Source of the DNA: Rhizodiscina lignyota
Lineage: Eukaryota; Ascomycota; Dothideomycetes; Aulographales; Rhizodiscinaceae
Direction: 5' to 3'
DNA length: 64,000 nucleotides
Assembly: GCA_010015805.1 (NCBI GenBank)
Contig: ML978130.1
Span: 496,001-560,000 of the forward strand
Each line of letters starts with the position of its first letter. The stretch's first letter is position 1. The translations under genes and the position numbers were made by a program. The notes beneath the pieces are model-generated. The model searched no databases. It worked only from the letters and a program-made list of their open reading frames with translations, and had not been told where the DNA came from. Positions 23,104 through 34,109 of the stretch are shown here, piece by piece.

Positions 23104-24405
23104 ATGGATCAAGCCCGTCGCGGCGAAGAGGCCCTCAAAGCAGGCGACTATGCCACTGCTGCGCGTGAGTACACAGCGGCCATACACCAGAACCCCAGAG
23201 CCGTATCCTACTACCAGAAGCGAAGCACTGCCTACCGTCGATCATCACCCCCAGACTACGCCAACGCCCTGAAAGACGCCGAAGTTGCCGTTAAGCTTGC
23301 GATACAACGACAGAACCGCACGCTCATAGGCGATACACAGCTTGACAGGGCAATTGTGCTGTTCCAGCTGGAGCGGTATGGAGATGCGGCCTTTGTTTTT
23401 GCAATAGTGAGGAGGAAGAATGATAAACTCAAGACACTGGACATTTGGGAGGCGAAGACCAAAAACAAGCTTAAGGCGTTGCCTGAAGGTGACAAGAAGG
23501 CAGAGGTCACCATGACCGAAGAGCCGGATGTTCGTGTACCCACAGAGGCGGACTTGAATCCTGTGTCGGAAGCAAAAGCTGGGGCAGACAAGAAAGAAGT
23601 GAAGGATGCTGGAGCACAAGAGTCGACAAAATCAGCTGGTGACTCGCCTCTGCCGGCAACGAACGCAGCTACCACCGTTGCACCGTTGCTAAATTCGAAG
23701 ATTCGCAACGAGTGGTACCAGAACCCGAGCCATGTCTTCATCACTATTTTTGCGAAGGGTGTCAGCCCGGATAGCGTGACTCACCAGTTCGAGGAGAAAT
23801 CTACGGAAGTTTCATTTCCTGTGTCAGACGGCTCTACCTATGACTTTACGCTGGATCCCCTCTACGGACCAATCAACCCCTCTAACTCGACTTGCACCGT
23901 CTTTTCGACGAAGATTGAACTCAAGCTTGAGAAAAAGCGCACGCTGACTTGGAAGGCCCTCGAAAGCGATGATCTTTCTCCTAAGGAGTCGACCGAAGAG
24001 AATGATTCCAAGCTCAAGACCTCTTTGACCGCTCAAGAGAAGGAGAATACCGCGACCAAGACTATCCAGCAAGCAAAGGCACCCGCATATCCCACATCGT
24101 CGCGTTCCGGTCCGAAGAACTGGGACAAGATTGCCGACGACCTCACAGCAGTCCGCAAAGACAAAGACGATGGTCCCACAGAAGAGAATACTTGGACCGA
24201 GGCTGATGAAGACGAGCTGGATGGCCCAGATAGCTTCTTCAAGAAGCTGTACGCGGGTGCAAGCGACGACGCGAAGCGCGCAATGATGAAGAGCTATGTC
24301 GAGAGCAATGGGACGGCGCTGAGTACAGATTGGTCAGACGTGAGTAAGAGGAAGGTCGAAACAGCGCCACCAGATGGTATGGAGGCCAGAAAGTGGAACG
24401 AGTAA
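23104..24405 (+). CDS. SGT1: SGT1 co-chaperone (TPR-CS-SGS)
   Basis: Adaptor of HSP90 with SKP1, needed in yeast for kinetochore and SCF assembly and in other fungi for stress responses. 433 residues in one exon. The N-terminal TPR region (about 1-125) begins ARRGEEALKAGDYATAAREYTAAI. A charged linker (125-195) follows. The CS domain (about 198-285) opens IRNEWYQNPSHVFITIFAKGV and ends KIELKLEKKRTLTWKALE. The SGS domain at the C-terminus has KNWDKIADDL, GPDSFFKKLYAGASDDAKRAMMKSYVESNGTALSTDW and the ending MEARKWNE. All three domains and the length match the family. Confidence 0.95.
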   Translation: MDQARRGEEALKAGDYATAAREYTAAIHQNPRAVSYYQKRSTAYRRSSPPDYANALKDAEVAVKLAIQRQNRTLIGDTQLDRAIVLFQLERYGDAAFVFAIVRRKNDKLKTLDIWEAKTKNKLKALPEGDKKAEVTMTEEPDVRVPTEADLNPVSEAKAGADKKEVKDAGAQESTKSAGDSPLPATNAATTVAPLLNSKIRNEWYQNPSHVFITIFAKGVSPDSVTHQFEEKSTEVSFPVSDGSTYDFTLDPLYGPINPSNSTCTVFSTKIELKLEKKRTLTWKALESDDLSPKESTEENDSKLKTSLTAQEKENTATKTIQQAKAPAYPTSSRSGPKNWDKIADDLTAVRKDKDDGPTEENTWTEADEDELDGPDSFFKKLYAGASDDAKRAMMKSYVESNGTALSTDWSDVSKRKVETAPPDGMEARKWNE

Positions 24406-25442
24406 ATGGGTTGAAACATCGCTTTCCTTGGCATTTAATATGGAACGGTCCTGCCACTATAGCGAGGCTGCAGATATCAACTGCGTGGCAACTTGCATTC
24501 AACAGGCGTATCTCTGTGTATTGCCATTCAGCGGAGTGTGTTATAGCGAAGGTGTTCGGCCATTGGGTACTTAAGGACATTAAGTACGGTATGTCTGCTA
24601 TAAGCTTAGCTAGTAACTGCTACAAAATCCAACCAGCTCTCAGCGGCATCGTTTCTCCGTCAATATCCACTTTCACAATTAGTTGGCAGAAGAATATTCT
24701 CTGTAGTCAAGTATATGTACTTCTTCACTATTCTATTTTAGGTTGAAATATTCGGCGGAAACTAGCCGCAAATTGTCTGGTGCTGCCAAGGCCCCCGACT
24801 CCACAGACTTTCCACCTCCGTTGTACTATAATTTATTCACTTCTCCGTCGTCAGAGATAACTTGCTCAGGATGGCGCTCGTGTTCTGGCTCCATTCAATT
24901 TGCCACTCATATTCAACGGCCATTTGCACGATGCGAGGATCAGTTCAACGATTGAGTAGCCTGCTCTGTGCCAACTACGTGGAATGGACTCCCTGGAAAG
25001 TGCCCTACGAAAGTGCAGGCTTTTCCCGCCATTTACGGGGACGTGCGATAGCCTAGCCTTAAAATCCAGAAGATGACTAGACGCGGCTTACGTGCTTTCG
25101 TAAAGAGGTTGACATGTTCTTTGTTGGTGTTCCAGTTCTGTCGCAGGTGTGATGAAACGGATAATGAGGGCGGCGGGGGCTGAAAGGTTTACTCGATCAA
25201 ATACATGCAGAGGTCGCCACATTTCCAACTATTTTACAACCTTTCCTACAACATCTTCATTTGTCAACGAATTTGAGGGGCCAGTAATGACTCTATCGCC
25301 GCGTCGCTCGTATTAGCGAAGTTTGGGCTTACATTGACAACGAATACTAGCTCAATTCCCTCCTCATAAGGTTGTATTGAACACCCCAATACATTGGTGA
25401 TTGGGCGATCAGCTGAAGAGTAAAAACTCTGCTATTTTCAAC
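24406..25442. other. Intergenic, about 1 kb
   Basis: Between SGT1 and the HET-domain gene, both plus strand. Short frames only. Marks the edge between conserved genes and the accessory stretch to the right. Confidence 0.4.
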
Positions 25443-27722
25443 ATGTTGGCCCCGGACTTCGGTTGGCAGAAGACGAGAGGGCGTATAGCACGTCAATTCC
25501 GCGTCAATATTGTGTTCAAAACGCTCCTTCGAGTAAAGCTCTTTCGTAAACTCCGCAGTAAGCATAAAGCCATTGTTCATACCCTCCATCCCGCTCCAAC
25601 TGACAGTTACGCAGAGAGTTACCTCCAGCGCAAGTTATCGACCTCATCCCCATACCGACCGCTCCGCGACAGGATGATTCGTCTGCTCGAACTCCGCCCT
25701 GGGTATGCCCTGAGCACTATCCAGTGCAGTTTCTTGTACTTTAATCTTGACTCCGGGGAGCACCTCGATACACATCAGCCTTATGCCGCTCTCTCGTGGG
25801 CGTGGCAGGGTCAAAAGTCTACCATACCGATTTCGGTGAATGGGACATTGATGCTGGTCTCGGAGAATTTGTTCCTTGCTTTGCTCCACCTCCGAAAGCG
25901 AGAAGTCAGAATGCTTTGGGTTGATGCGGTCTGCATTAATCAAAATGATCTTGAGGAGCGTGAAAAACAAGTTCGTCTTATGGGAGAGATCTACCAAAAA
26001 GCGACAGTTGTCCACGCCTGGCTCGGAGACAGTGATAGCTTCAGCACGCAAGCCTTCGATGCTCTGCATGGTATGCTGCAGTACCTGAACTGGTACGAGA
26101 CAAGGGTGAAGCGCGTTGTCGACCCGGGCAAGATGCCACCAGACCCGAAGAAGTGGAGGGCAATCTCAGAACTTCTCTACAGGCCTTGGTTCCGTCGCAC
26201 ATGGATCCTTCAAGAGGTCTTACTTGCTCGCCAGGTTCTTCTCATATGTGGCAAGGACGTAATTGCCATGAACGCCTTCTTGGCGATTATTAACGCCATG
26301 CTCCATGCGAATTCCCTGCATCCCATTCTGAGCTTCCATCCCAATCACCTTGAGGCATCAGGGGGACCTATGGAGATAACAATCCACCAGCTGGAGTTCT
26401 TAGTACAGGCGCACTGTGAATATGTAATAGATCCCTTACGGCGCTGGAAGCGTACCCTTCTGGGTTTGCTGGTTGAGACTCGACTGGCGGAAGTGTCAGA
26501 TCATCGTGACAAGGTATACGGCATATTCGGTCTAGCTGAGGACACCGGATCTCTGGGTTATCGAAACAAGAATTCTGAATGGGTCCCATTCAAAATTGAC
26601 TACACTATCCCGAAAGAGAGAGTCTTCATCAATGTCGCCAAGGCCATACTCTACACCACGAAAGATTTGCAATTATTAAGATTTGTAGAGAATAAAGTGC
26701 ATGTCAACGATGGGATTCCATCATGGGTTCCAAACTGGGCAGTGGAAGGGCGCCACAGTCTTGATTCTCCAGGATCTTTCGCACCTCTCTTCGCATCAAA
26801 GGATTCCAATGCTCGACCAAGGTCACCTGGCTCCTGGCGAGAGGACTGCCAAGGACTGGATGGTGACCATCAGTACTGTCGGCGACGTAGAGAAATTTCA
26901 ATATATTGCGCACCAGATTTTTCGTTCGATTGTGACGATAATCTAATCATTAAAGGAGTCCAATTTGATACAATTACCTCCGTATCGCAACTGGCATATC
27001 CTCGACACGACTGGGTTCACAACTTGGATCCACACACACATGACCCAGAAGAGAAACAGAAGTTAGCTCAAAACGTCGAGCAAGGACTTGATCAGGTCTG
27101 CAATTGGATCGATGATTGTATCAAGACGGCTTCAAAATCCTCGCTATATGCGAGAGGTGGTGAAGTTGACCGCACACTCTGGCGTTTGCTCCGAGGATCG
27201 AAACCGAAAGACGACTCTGATAGCATTCTTTCTAGTACTCAGTCTGTCAAACGGATACGCGATGCTCAATCAGCGGCCTCAGTCGTGCGAAAACTGTGCT
27301 TGTCCCCCTGCTTAGATGCGGAAGGCCCGCTAGCGGAAATCGTTCTAGAGGCAGCTGTTTCGCAAACTGAAGAGAAACTCTCTGAGCTCGAACAGGTATC
27401 ACAGGCATGCAATCATAGAAGGTTCGCTACGACTAGAAAGCAACACCTGAGCCTGGTCCCACAGAGAGCGGGGGTGGGGGATATCATATGCGTCTTTTAT
27501 GGTTTTGAGTATCCCGTAGTCTTGCGGAGGATTAGCGGTGATACATTTCAATTTCTGGGAACATGTGTCGTTGAGGGGTTTGACTTTGACACCGCGGTTG
27601 CAGACTTACTCGGTGCAAAGGACTCAGGAGTTAAGAAACGGTCCACCTCCAGGTCTTATGATACACCTGGGCGGAAAGTATACACATCTCTAAAGCGAGC
27701 GAGAAATTTCAGGATTGCATAA
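25443..27722 (+). CDS. HET-domain protein (heterokaryon incompatibility type)
   Basis: Intact single exon of 759 residues from the ATG at 25443. A basic N-terminus (1-75) precedes the HET domain (about 78-275): LLELRPG, PYAALSWAWQ, SENLFLALLHLR, MLWVDAVCINQNDLEEREKQVRLMGEIYQKA, VHAWLGD and RPWFRRTWILQEVLLA. The later region contains SDHRDKVYGIFGLA and IPSWVPNWAVEG, also typical, and the C-terminus has the usual GVGDIICVFYGFEYPVVLRR...FLGTCVVEGF block. HET domains trigger programmed cell death when incompatible hyphae fuse, and related domains can act in fungal immunity; whether this one does is unknown. No NLR or partner gene is adjacent. Confidence 0.93.
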   Translation: MLAPDFGWQKTRGRIARQFRVNIVFKTLLRVKLFRKLRSKHKAIVHTLHPAPTDSYAESYLQRKLSTSSPYRPLRDRMIRLLELRPGYALSTIQCSFLYFNLDSGEHLDTHQPYAALSWAWQGQKSTIPISVNGTLMLVSENLFLALLHLRKREVRMLWVDAVCINQNDLEEREKQVRLMGEIYQKATVVHAWLGDSDSFSTQAFDALHGMLQYLNWYETRVKRVVDPGKMPPDPKKWRAISELLYRPWFRRTWILQEVLLARQVLLICGKDVIAMNAFLAIINAMLHANSLHPILSFHPNHLEASGGPMEITIHQLEFLVQAHCEYVIDPLRRWKRTLLGLLVETRLAEVSDHRDKVYGIFGLAEDTGSLGYRNKNSEWVPFKIDYTIPKERVFINVAKAILYTTKDLQLLRFVENKVHVNDGIPSWVPNWAVEGRHSLDSPGSFAPLFASKDSNARPRSPGSWREDCQGLDGDHQYCRRRREISIYCAPDFSFDCDDNLIIKGVQFDTITSVSQLAYPRHDWVHNLDPHTHDPEEKQKLAQNVEQGLDQVCNWIDDCIKTASKSSLYARGGEVDRTLWRLLRGSKPKDDSDSILSSTQSVKRIRDAQSAASVVRKLCLSPCLDAEGPLAEIVLEAAVSQTEEKLSELEQVSQACNHRRFATTRKQHLSLVPQRAGVGDIICVFYGFEYPVVLRRISGDTFQFLGTCVVEGFDFDTAVADLLGAKDSGVKKRSTSRSYDTPGRKVYTSLKRARNFRIA

Positions 27723-28883
27723 GGTCATAACAAAGGTAGAGCTTAGTAAGTCAAGTAAAGCGCAGAAGAAATTGTGACCATGAGAGTTAAAAGTTAGAGT
27801 TCAAGCATCGACTACAATTATTCTACTGGCGGCTCACTGACTAGTTATAGAGTGATAGCCAAGAGACCTTCCCATTCGACCCTTCGTTTCAGAGACCCGC
27901 ATTTCTTCGACAAATCTATCCGCATCTCGTCAAGATCTTTGTGGCGAAGTTGACCTCCCAAGTACGTTCACACAGATAGCTTATGGGGATGTGTATAGTC
28001 GCAAGGCGAGAGAATGGAACTCCCCGTGACCGATTATCCACTAGATCAGCTTTGACATGTGCTCAGTGTGTTGGCAAACTGTTATCAACTTCCATATTCC
28101 CGAGACGTGTTCAAGCCATTTGGAGTAAGATCGACTGGAATGGCTCCAACAAAATGCATCTGCCGGATCAGTGCTACCATTGGGATATCAACATTTTTGC
28201 ACGTTCATGATAGCTCAGTTCTCTACTAGGGTCATCCTTTAGCTCCTATAGCAAGCTGCGAACCCATCCTTGGCCAGCCCAAGGAGGTGTGGTACAGTCA
28301 CGCGATATCGAACGTATGGTGAGCAGAGTAATCAGAAGCAGTTAGAGCTCTTCAGTCGATCTTACCATCCACAGTAAAACAGTTATCGTCCTTGTTGCGA
28401 TCATCAAGTGGCGTGAAGATCTTTTCTCCGAGTTTGGGCAGCGTCGTGAGTTGTCACAGCCTAACCCCACAAAACCCCAGGATTGGCTTGTTATGCAACA
28501 GTTCGAACCACAAAATCTCATGTATGCAACTCGGGAGTGCCCGCCTCACCAACTGATCATCGCGACACTAAAATGACGGGAAATACTGCGGTATCACTTG
28601 ACTCGGAAACATCGGGTTCTAGTTGAGATGGGAATAGGTGAGGGAAATGAAAGATAAAAGGCATCAGCCTTTCCCGTTTGAATTCTTGAATTAGAGCTCT
28701 GATCCCACCCTTCGTTTCATCGTCTGCAAAGAGTATCTTTGCTTTCAGATTCTCCCGTGGAGCCAGGAGCTTCCTGTTCAATTGTATCCCTTTAATCAGT
28801 TGATCGATCGCTCAATCAATCAGCCCTCATTTCTATACAACGCTCTCCTTCAAGGAAACACACAGAAACATCAAAGCTACAAA
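27723..28883. other. Intergenic, about 1.15 kb
   Basis: AT-rich spacer after the HET gene. A 75-codon frame at 27983-28210 has no family resemblance. It must hold the promoter of the RS-rich gene. Confidence 0.4.
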
Positions 28884-29519
28884 ATGCCGAAATCAGTGCA
28901 TTACCAACAGTCGCAACCTGCACATGAGCCTCCTCGTGAGCCGAGGAGACATAATTCCTACCCAGAAGACCGCGAAACTGCTCGGGGACGTAACCGGGAA
29001 CGGCAGGACTCTGAACAATCCCGTACGCTATCACACATTCCACACCGCTCGTCCTCTCGCTCGATGTCCCGCTCACCATCACCTCGCCGTCATAGGCATC
29101 ATCGTCGTCAAAGTCAGTCTCGCTCGCCGTCACCTCGACGATCGAAGCTCGACTACGACTATAACGACGAGGACCCAGAGAAACCATGGTTCAAGAAGAA
29201 GACTCTGTGGGCCACCGTCGGCACGCTTGCTGCTGTAGCAGCCTTGGTTCCTGCTACAGTCTCCGCACGCGCCAGTCAAGATGCCGCATTAGCCAGTCAG
29301 CAGAGCGCACGCGCGGCGGAGCGGTCTTCTCACGCTGTCATTAATACAACGGTTGCGAACAGGCATATGGATCACAGAGGACGATATACTGGGCCAATCG
29401 ATCGTGCTCGTCGCCCTGGATTGATCGAGCGGAGGTCTTCTTCTGGATATGGAAGTGTTGGGAGCGGGAGAATGAAAAGACTGGAATATGAACAGTCTCT
29501 TGGGAGAGTGTCGTGGTGA
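28884..29519 (+). CDS. RS-rich single-TM protein, unknown function
   Basis: 211 residues from the ATG at 28884 (MPKSVHYQQSQ). Residues about 20-105 are Arg/Ser/His-rich with SMSRSPSPRRHRHHRRQSQSRSPSPRRS, resembling RS domains of splicing factors but lacking any RRM. A hydrophobic segment follows, LWATVGTLAAVAALVPATV (about 120-138), directly after a basic KPWFKKK, then an Ala/Ser-rich helix ASQDAALASQQSARAAERSSHAV. This suggests a single-pass membrane protein with a basic cytosolic arm. The pattern is common in fungal hypothetical proteins. I do not recognise an orthologue. Confidence 0.7.
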   Translation: MPKSVHYQQSQPAHEPPREPRRHNSYPEDRETARGRNRERQDSEQSRTLSHIPHRSSSRSMSRSPSPRRHRHHRRQSQSRSPSPRRSKLDYDYNDEDPEKPWFKKKTLWATVGTLAAVAALVPATVSARASQDAALASQQSARAAERSSHAVINTTVANRHMDHRGRYTGPIDRARRPGLIERRSSSGYGSVGSGRMKRLEYEQSLGRVSW

Positions 29520-29800
29520 AGTTAATGTAACTATTGGGATAATGTGGAGTGGATCTTTTGGGTTTCTCGGCGCATTCTTCTGTGTGAAGACATTCGGCAC
29601 AGATAATGAAGATGTTTTCTGATCAGGTTGCTAATCTTACCTAACAATGACGATTCGTCTTTATCACGAATGAATTTTGCGTTGACTAAGTTCGAAGTGG
29701 TATCAGCTTAATTAATCAATTTATTGTGGACCTCATGTGCCTTCTTCAAGTTTGTCGTACTCAAGTACCTCCGTACACACTACCTGCGACTTAAGACATT

Positions 29801-30978
29801 CTAAGAATGCCCTGCCACCGCTCGAGCAACATATGGCTCTTCCAGATACTGCACTTCCTCATCTGTCAAAGACTTTCCCCGCAGTTCACAGACGTCTTCA
29901 ACCTTTTCAACTGAATTGATGCCCACAACCGGTATCGAACCTTTGCTCTTATGCCAGGCCAACGCCACATGGCTCATCTTCCAGCCCTTCTTCGTCGCCA
30001 ACTCCTCGACCCTCGAGATGATCTCTTCATCGGCTGTAGTGACACCTGGATGATGTGATGATGGCCGCTTAGACCGAATTGACTTGTCATAACCCAGCGG
30101 CCGAGCCAGTCTACCAGCAAACAATGGCGACCAAGGGACGATGCCAACGCCGGTCTTTTTACAGAAGCGAATCATCTCACGCTCCTCTTCGCGGTAACAG
30201 AGATTGTAATAGTTCTGCATGCTGACGAACTTGGTCCAGCCATTCTTTTCCGCGACGAACTGCAGCTGCGCGAATTGGGTGGCCCACATAGAACTTGCGC
30301 CAAGGTAGCGAACCTTGCCAGCTTCCACGAGGTCGTGCAGTGCCTTCATGGTCTCCTCCAGTGGAGTGGAATGATCATAGCGATGGATTTGAAGCACGTC
30401 AATGTATGTGGTCCCCAGACGGGCAAGGGAATTGTCAACCCCAGTGAAGATCGAGCTACGGGACAAACCTGGATCTTGGTCAATATCCCAGTCAAGGCAG
30501 CTGGCAGTATCATTCGAGCTAAGAACTCTCACTCACCACCTTGGTTGATATAGTCCTTGCTCTGGTTCAAGTGCTCCAAGTAAACAGGCCCATACACATT
30601 CGGCTCCTCTCCCACATGGAAGGCGCACTTAGTCATGATGACCACTTTCTGGCGTGGAATGTTGAGCTTTCGGATAGCTTTGCCGATTAGCTCTTCGCTG
30701 AGGCCATTAGAGTACGAGTTCGCTGTGTCCCAGGTGTTGATACCGCAATCATAGGCTGCTTTCAGCACCTCGAGCGAGTCATCCTCATCTAACAGCCATT
30801 GGGCGGCACCAAACTCCTTAGAGCCAAAACCCATGCAACCCAGGATGGGCAACGAGACTCGAAGGCCAGAGGACCCCAAGTTGACGTAGTCGACTTTGGT
30901 AGAGTCGAGCGACTTTCGGAGCGATTGCGGGAACTGCAGGTTAAGTTGCGTCTGCAGATTTCGCTTTGGTTGAGACAT
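29801..30978 (-). CDS. Aldo-keto reductase, versiconal-reductase/AAD-like
   Basis: NADPH-dependent oxidoreductase. Exons 30978-30537 and 30468-29801 give 369 residues; the 68 bp intron (GTGAGT...ATCCAG) restores [14 protein letters not shown]. The tetrad is visible: Asp and Tyr in [10 protein letters not shown], Lys in VIMTKCAF, His in LQIHRYDH. Other family marks are [11 protein letters not shown] and [15 protein letters not shown], with the C-terminal [15 protein letters not shown]. It is nearer to the YakC/versiconal hemiacetal acetate reductase group than the reductase at 2610, which has GAMNFG. No secondary-metabolite core gene lies beside it, so the substrate is unknown. Convergent with the RS-rich gene. 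Confidence 0.92.
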
Positions 30979-31955
30979 CGCCGGCCTGTATCTCTGCGAT
31001 TGAAATTGGTAGTGGGAGTCTCAAATACGCTCTTCAATGTATGTCAGTGCTCGTCGTGCACGAATGACTGAGGAAGAAGCACAAAGATCTATGCCAGACT
31101 CAAGGAGGTCCATTGAGCCTTTTATATTCATCTTGGGTTGGTTTCATCAGACCTCCGGACGATTGGCGGCAAAGAACTAAGTTCGGTTTTAAAATATTTT
31201 GCCGCAAAATCCGAGGTTTGAGTGCCATTGTACGAGGCATCGTGGAGCTTGGAACATAATGGTACCGTTGGAACGAAGCAGAGTCCGAGGCGTCGTGTGC
31301 AAGGAACGACGCAAAGTTCTTGCCCCGACTAGCCATTGGCTCGGTTAAACTACGGGGATACTTCTGCTCGTGGGTATCTCCGTAAAGGGTAAAGCGCGTT
31401 CACGGAGCACGGGCTAAGGAGGCGACTTCGTCCGGCTGTTGTCCTTCCCTTTACCTTGGGCCAGAACATTTGCTCTCTCGGTTGCTCCAGATGATCCGGA
31501 TCTTACGTCAAATCCTCTGAGATGGCGCGAAATTGAGTATGGGTGAGAGAGGCGGCCTAGAGAGTCTCTTAATGCCTTGATCACGGCAGCTATTGGAAGT
31601 AGCACTGCAGAGATGTCCGACGCTGAAGCCAGAGTTCGGAGCTGAAAGCGTAAGGCCCCAATGGTCAGAACCAAGAGTGATATTAACAATGGCGAACCTA
31701 GGGTTCAAACATGGCGGCTGGGACATCTCTTCTGGACAGCTCAGAGATTCTGTGGCAGGAAACCAAATTTGAGAAACCTCTCATCTGGATAGGGAATGGT
31801 TTGTTTGGGAACTAGGAAGTCTATTAGTGATGAGTTTATTGACAATCTTCGCGCGGATTTTCCATTACTACGGCTGTGGGACGGAAATGAAAAGACCAGG
31901 AGACCTCCTCTTGGCTTGGCTCGTCTGACTTCTCACCAAAGTTGAATCGACACGA
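30979..31955. other. Intergenic, about 1 kb
   Basis: Upstream of the aldo-keto reductase and before the first HET fragment. Short frames only; start of the degenerate zone. Confidence 0.4.
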
Positions 31956-32360
31956 TTGACCCAGCACGCCCGAACAGCCCCAGATGAAGTGCTACCGTTT
32001 AGATGTCTTGGTGCCGGAGAGTGCAAATGTGCCATGTCGTCCTCTTCTGGCGTCCGTGTTTTATCTGAAAGCCTACTAGCTGATGACAATTTCCGCATTC
32101 TGGAGATTATCCTTGCGTTAGATGGCGTCGTAGAATGCCTTTTGCATGCAGGCCGCCTCTCTGAGAGCAAGTATGCTTACGAGGCCCTGTCATACAACTG
32201 GACTCAGGGACCATCCTATCTTAAAAACGAAGTCACTACGGTCACAATTCGTTTAAATGGATTCGATCTTACGGTGGGATCCAATCTAGCCGCCGCCCTA
32301 CGAAGGCTGCGAAACAAGAAAGCTCCCAAGATGGTCTGGGGGGATGCATGGTGTATCTAT
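31956..32360 (+). pseudogene. HET-domain gene fragment, N-terminal part
   Basis: An open frame of about 135 codons resembles the start of HET proteins: FRILEIILALDGVVECLLHA, YAYEALSYNW, LNGFDLTVGSNLAAALRRLR and finally MVWGDAWCI, the decayed form of the WVDAICINQ motif. After Cys-Ile the similarity stops abruptly at about 32355 and the sequence becomes AT-rich and unrelated. The matching next part of a HET protein (the RPWFxRVWxxQE region) is found, on the same strand, only at about 35060. I read the two as one broken gene. Confidence 0.75.
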
Positions 32361-32499
32361 TACCTTCTTACTATTATTTCGTTCTACTTCCCACAGTCCC
32401 TCTTCCTCCTTTCCATCAGAACGATTATATTTTCATTCTGTGTCTCCAAAAGGAGCTACAAATCTGTTCTTTGACTCTGTACTGATGTATTCGGTGTAA

Positions 32500-32900
32500 A
32501 GCTTTGGCATCATGCCGGCTTACTTTTCGTTCTTGGCAAAAACGCAATCCGTCTGATGCATTTAAGCGTCGCATCACAGATCTGGATGAGGGCCGTGCCA
32601 ACGAACTTGAGTACTATCTGGCTGTGCCGCCTTTAGATAAGTGCGATAAGCCGCCAGTCTGGTGGGAGGAGCACTATTTTGAATATCTAATTGTTAACAG
32701 GATGACATTCGACATCTTCCCAATCCCCTGCCTCGTCAGGCCGCTCAGAGCCCCCCTTCTCATCTGCCGGCGATACAGTGACTGAGGATAGAGGATAGAT
32801 GAAGAGTTCAACGGTTCCGAGTATCGAAGTTACCAAGTCAGCTATACGCTCTGGCGTTGCGTCACTAGACGGATTTGTTTTCAACGCTCTACCACCTCCA
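32500..32900 (+). mobile_element. hAT-family transposase relic (C-terminal dimerisation region)
   Basis: The frame from 32504 contains FKRRITDLDEGRANELEYYLAVPPLD, then PPVWWEEHYFEYLIVNRMTFDIFPIP. This is the C-terminal hAT dimerisation region: ELxxYL, P-x-WW-x-x-H, a variant of YPxLxxMAxDIxxIP. After IP the frame must shift by one or two bases to read SSGRSEPPFSSAGDTVTEDR, the xSSxxERxFSxAGxxxTxxR part of the family. So the copy is frameshifted and lacks the DDE core and Zn-finger. No terminal inverted repeats or 8 bp target duplication could be assigned. It lies between the two HET fragments. Confidence 0.72.
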
Positions 32901-33249
32901 GAGGAGCACCAGCAACCTCCAGCAGCGAATTAAGCATTAACAGGCGGCTTCACGGCGTCGAGGCGTCATTTTAATGGAGCACCTTCAATACCTTACCAAG
33001 CATCACAGATTTTATAGGATGTGATTGGCTTGAGACGCAATCAGGCCATTCACCTGATTGGTAACCGTTATTATTGACGCTGATTTGCCCAAGGGGCGAC
33101 CTAGGTGCACTGCGTTGAGGTGGCATTTGATAATTTTCGGTAATTTCGATGAGCTTAACAAAAGAACAACTTAATGACTGAATAGATAAGAGATACAGTA
33201 AAAACAACCCAAAAATTTCAGCAAAGTAATCCATTATAAACAAATATCC

Positions 33250-34109
33250 TTACAGCGTCATTGACACAACAGCGCTCAGGCCCACTAATCCGATAGTAAT
33301 CCATCCGGCCTTTGATACTGAAACAGTGGTACCGGCACCAGATTGGGGAGCAGGCGGGGCTGTCGTATTTGGTGCTGTCGGATTGCCTGACGGCTTAAGG
33401 TGAGCTGAAGTGGAGGTCGTGAAGCTTGTCTTTACTGCGTTGGTATTTACGGTAGAAGTCGAGGCCATCTGTGATAATTCATCGCTCGTGCTTGCGGTCA
33501 TCGATGAGGTTTCCGAGGTAATAGCCGAGTCTCTTGGGAGAATTTGCAGGATACCAGCAAAGGCAGAAGCAGCAGCTATCGCCGGTGGAGTTGACACCTC
33601 GGATATAGCAAATCCTTGGGCGGGCGTCTGGGACGGGCTTCCAGGAAATGAAGGGATAGGGAAACCTCTTGGGAGGATATCCAAGATAGCAGCAATATCA
33701 GAAGCAGCAGCTATCACCGGTGGTGTAGGGGCCGGGCTTTCAGGAGAACCGAGACNNNNNNNNNNNNNNNNNNNNNNNNNNNNNNNNNNNNNNNNNNNNN
33801 NNNNNNNNNNNNNNNNNNNNNNNNNNNNNNNNNNNNNNNNNNNNNNNNNNNNNNNNNNNNNNNNNNNNNNNNNNNNNNNNNNNNNNNNNNNNNNNNNNNN
33901 NNNNNNNNNNNNNNNNNNNNNNNNNNNNNNNNNNNNNNNNNNNNNNNNNNNNNNNNNNNNNNNNNNNNNNNNNNNNNNNNGAGGATATCTAAGATGCTAG
34001 CAATATCAGAAGCAGCAGCTATCGCCGGTGGTGTAGACACCACAGAAATAGCATCTGGTTGGACGGGCGTAGGGGCCGGGCTTCCAGGAAAATTGAGAGA
34101 AAAACCCAT
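33250..34109 (-). CDS. Tandem-repeat Ala/Pro/Ser/Thr-rich surface-like protein, interrupted by assembly gap
   Basis: Start at 34107-34109 (MGFSLNFPGSPAPTP), stop at 33250. The protein is built from a unit of about 40-45 residues, PAIAAASDIASILDILPRG, then FPGSPxPTPxQ, then AIxxVSTP, seen once before the gap and twice or more after it; one copy lacks the AISxVSTP part. The C-terminal third is Ser/Thr-rich (SSMTASTSDELSQMASTS) and ends in SKAGWITIGLVGLSAVVSMTL, a small residue plus hydrophobic tail like a GPI-anchor signal. No signal peptide is visible at the start, so an upstream exon may be missing. With the 225 N as given, the frames on the two sides do not match, so the gap size is wrong or an indel or intron lies in it. 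Confidence 0.55.
33756..33980. other. Assembly gap (225 N) inside a tandem-repeat array
   Basis: Both flanks carry the same coding repeat (GGATATC..AGATAGCAGCAATATCAG-like on the plus strand), so the gap is where the assembler could not resolve repeat copies. Unit number is unknown. Confidence 0.95.

Noticed and set aside
27983-28210. Short plus-strand frame after the HET gene
   Set aside because: 75 codons without any family or composition support.
2610-30978. Secondary-metabolite cluster suggested by two aldo-keto reductases, a Zn2Cys6 regulator and a permease
   Set aside because: No polyketide synthase, peptide synthetase, terpene cyclase or P450 is present, and the genes are interspersed with housekeeping genes.
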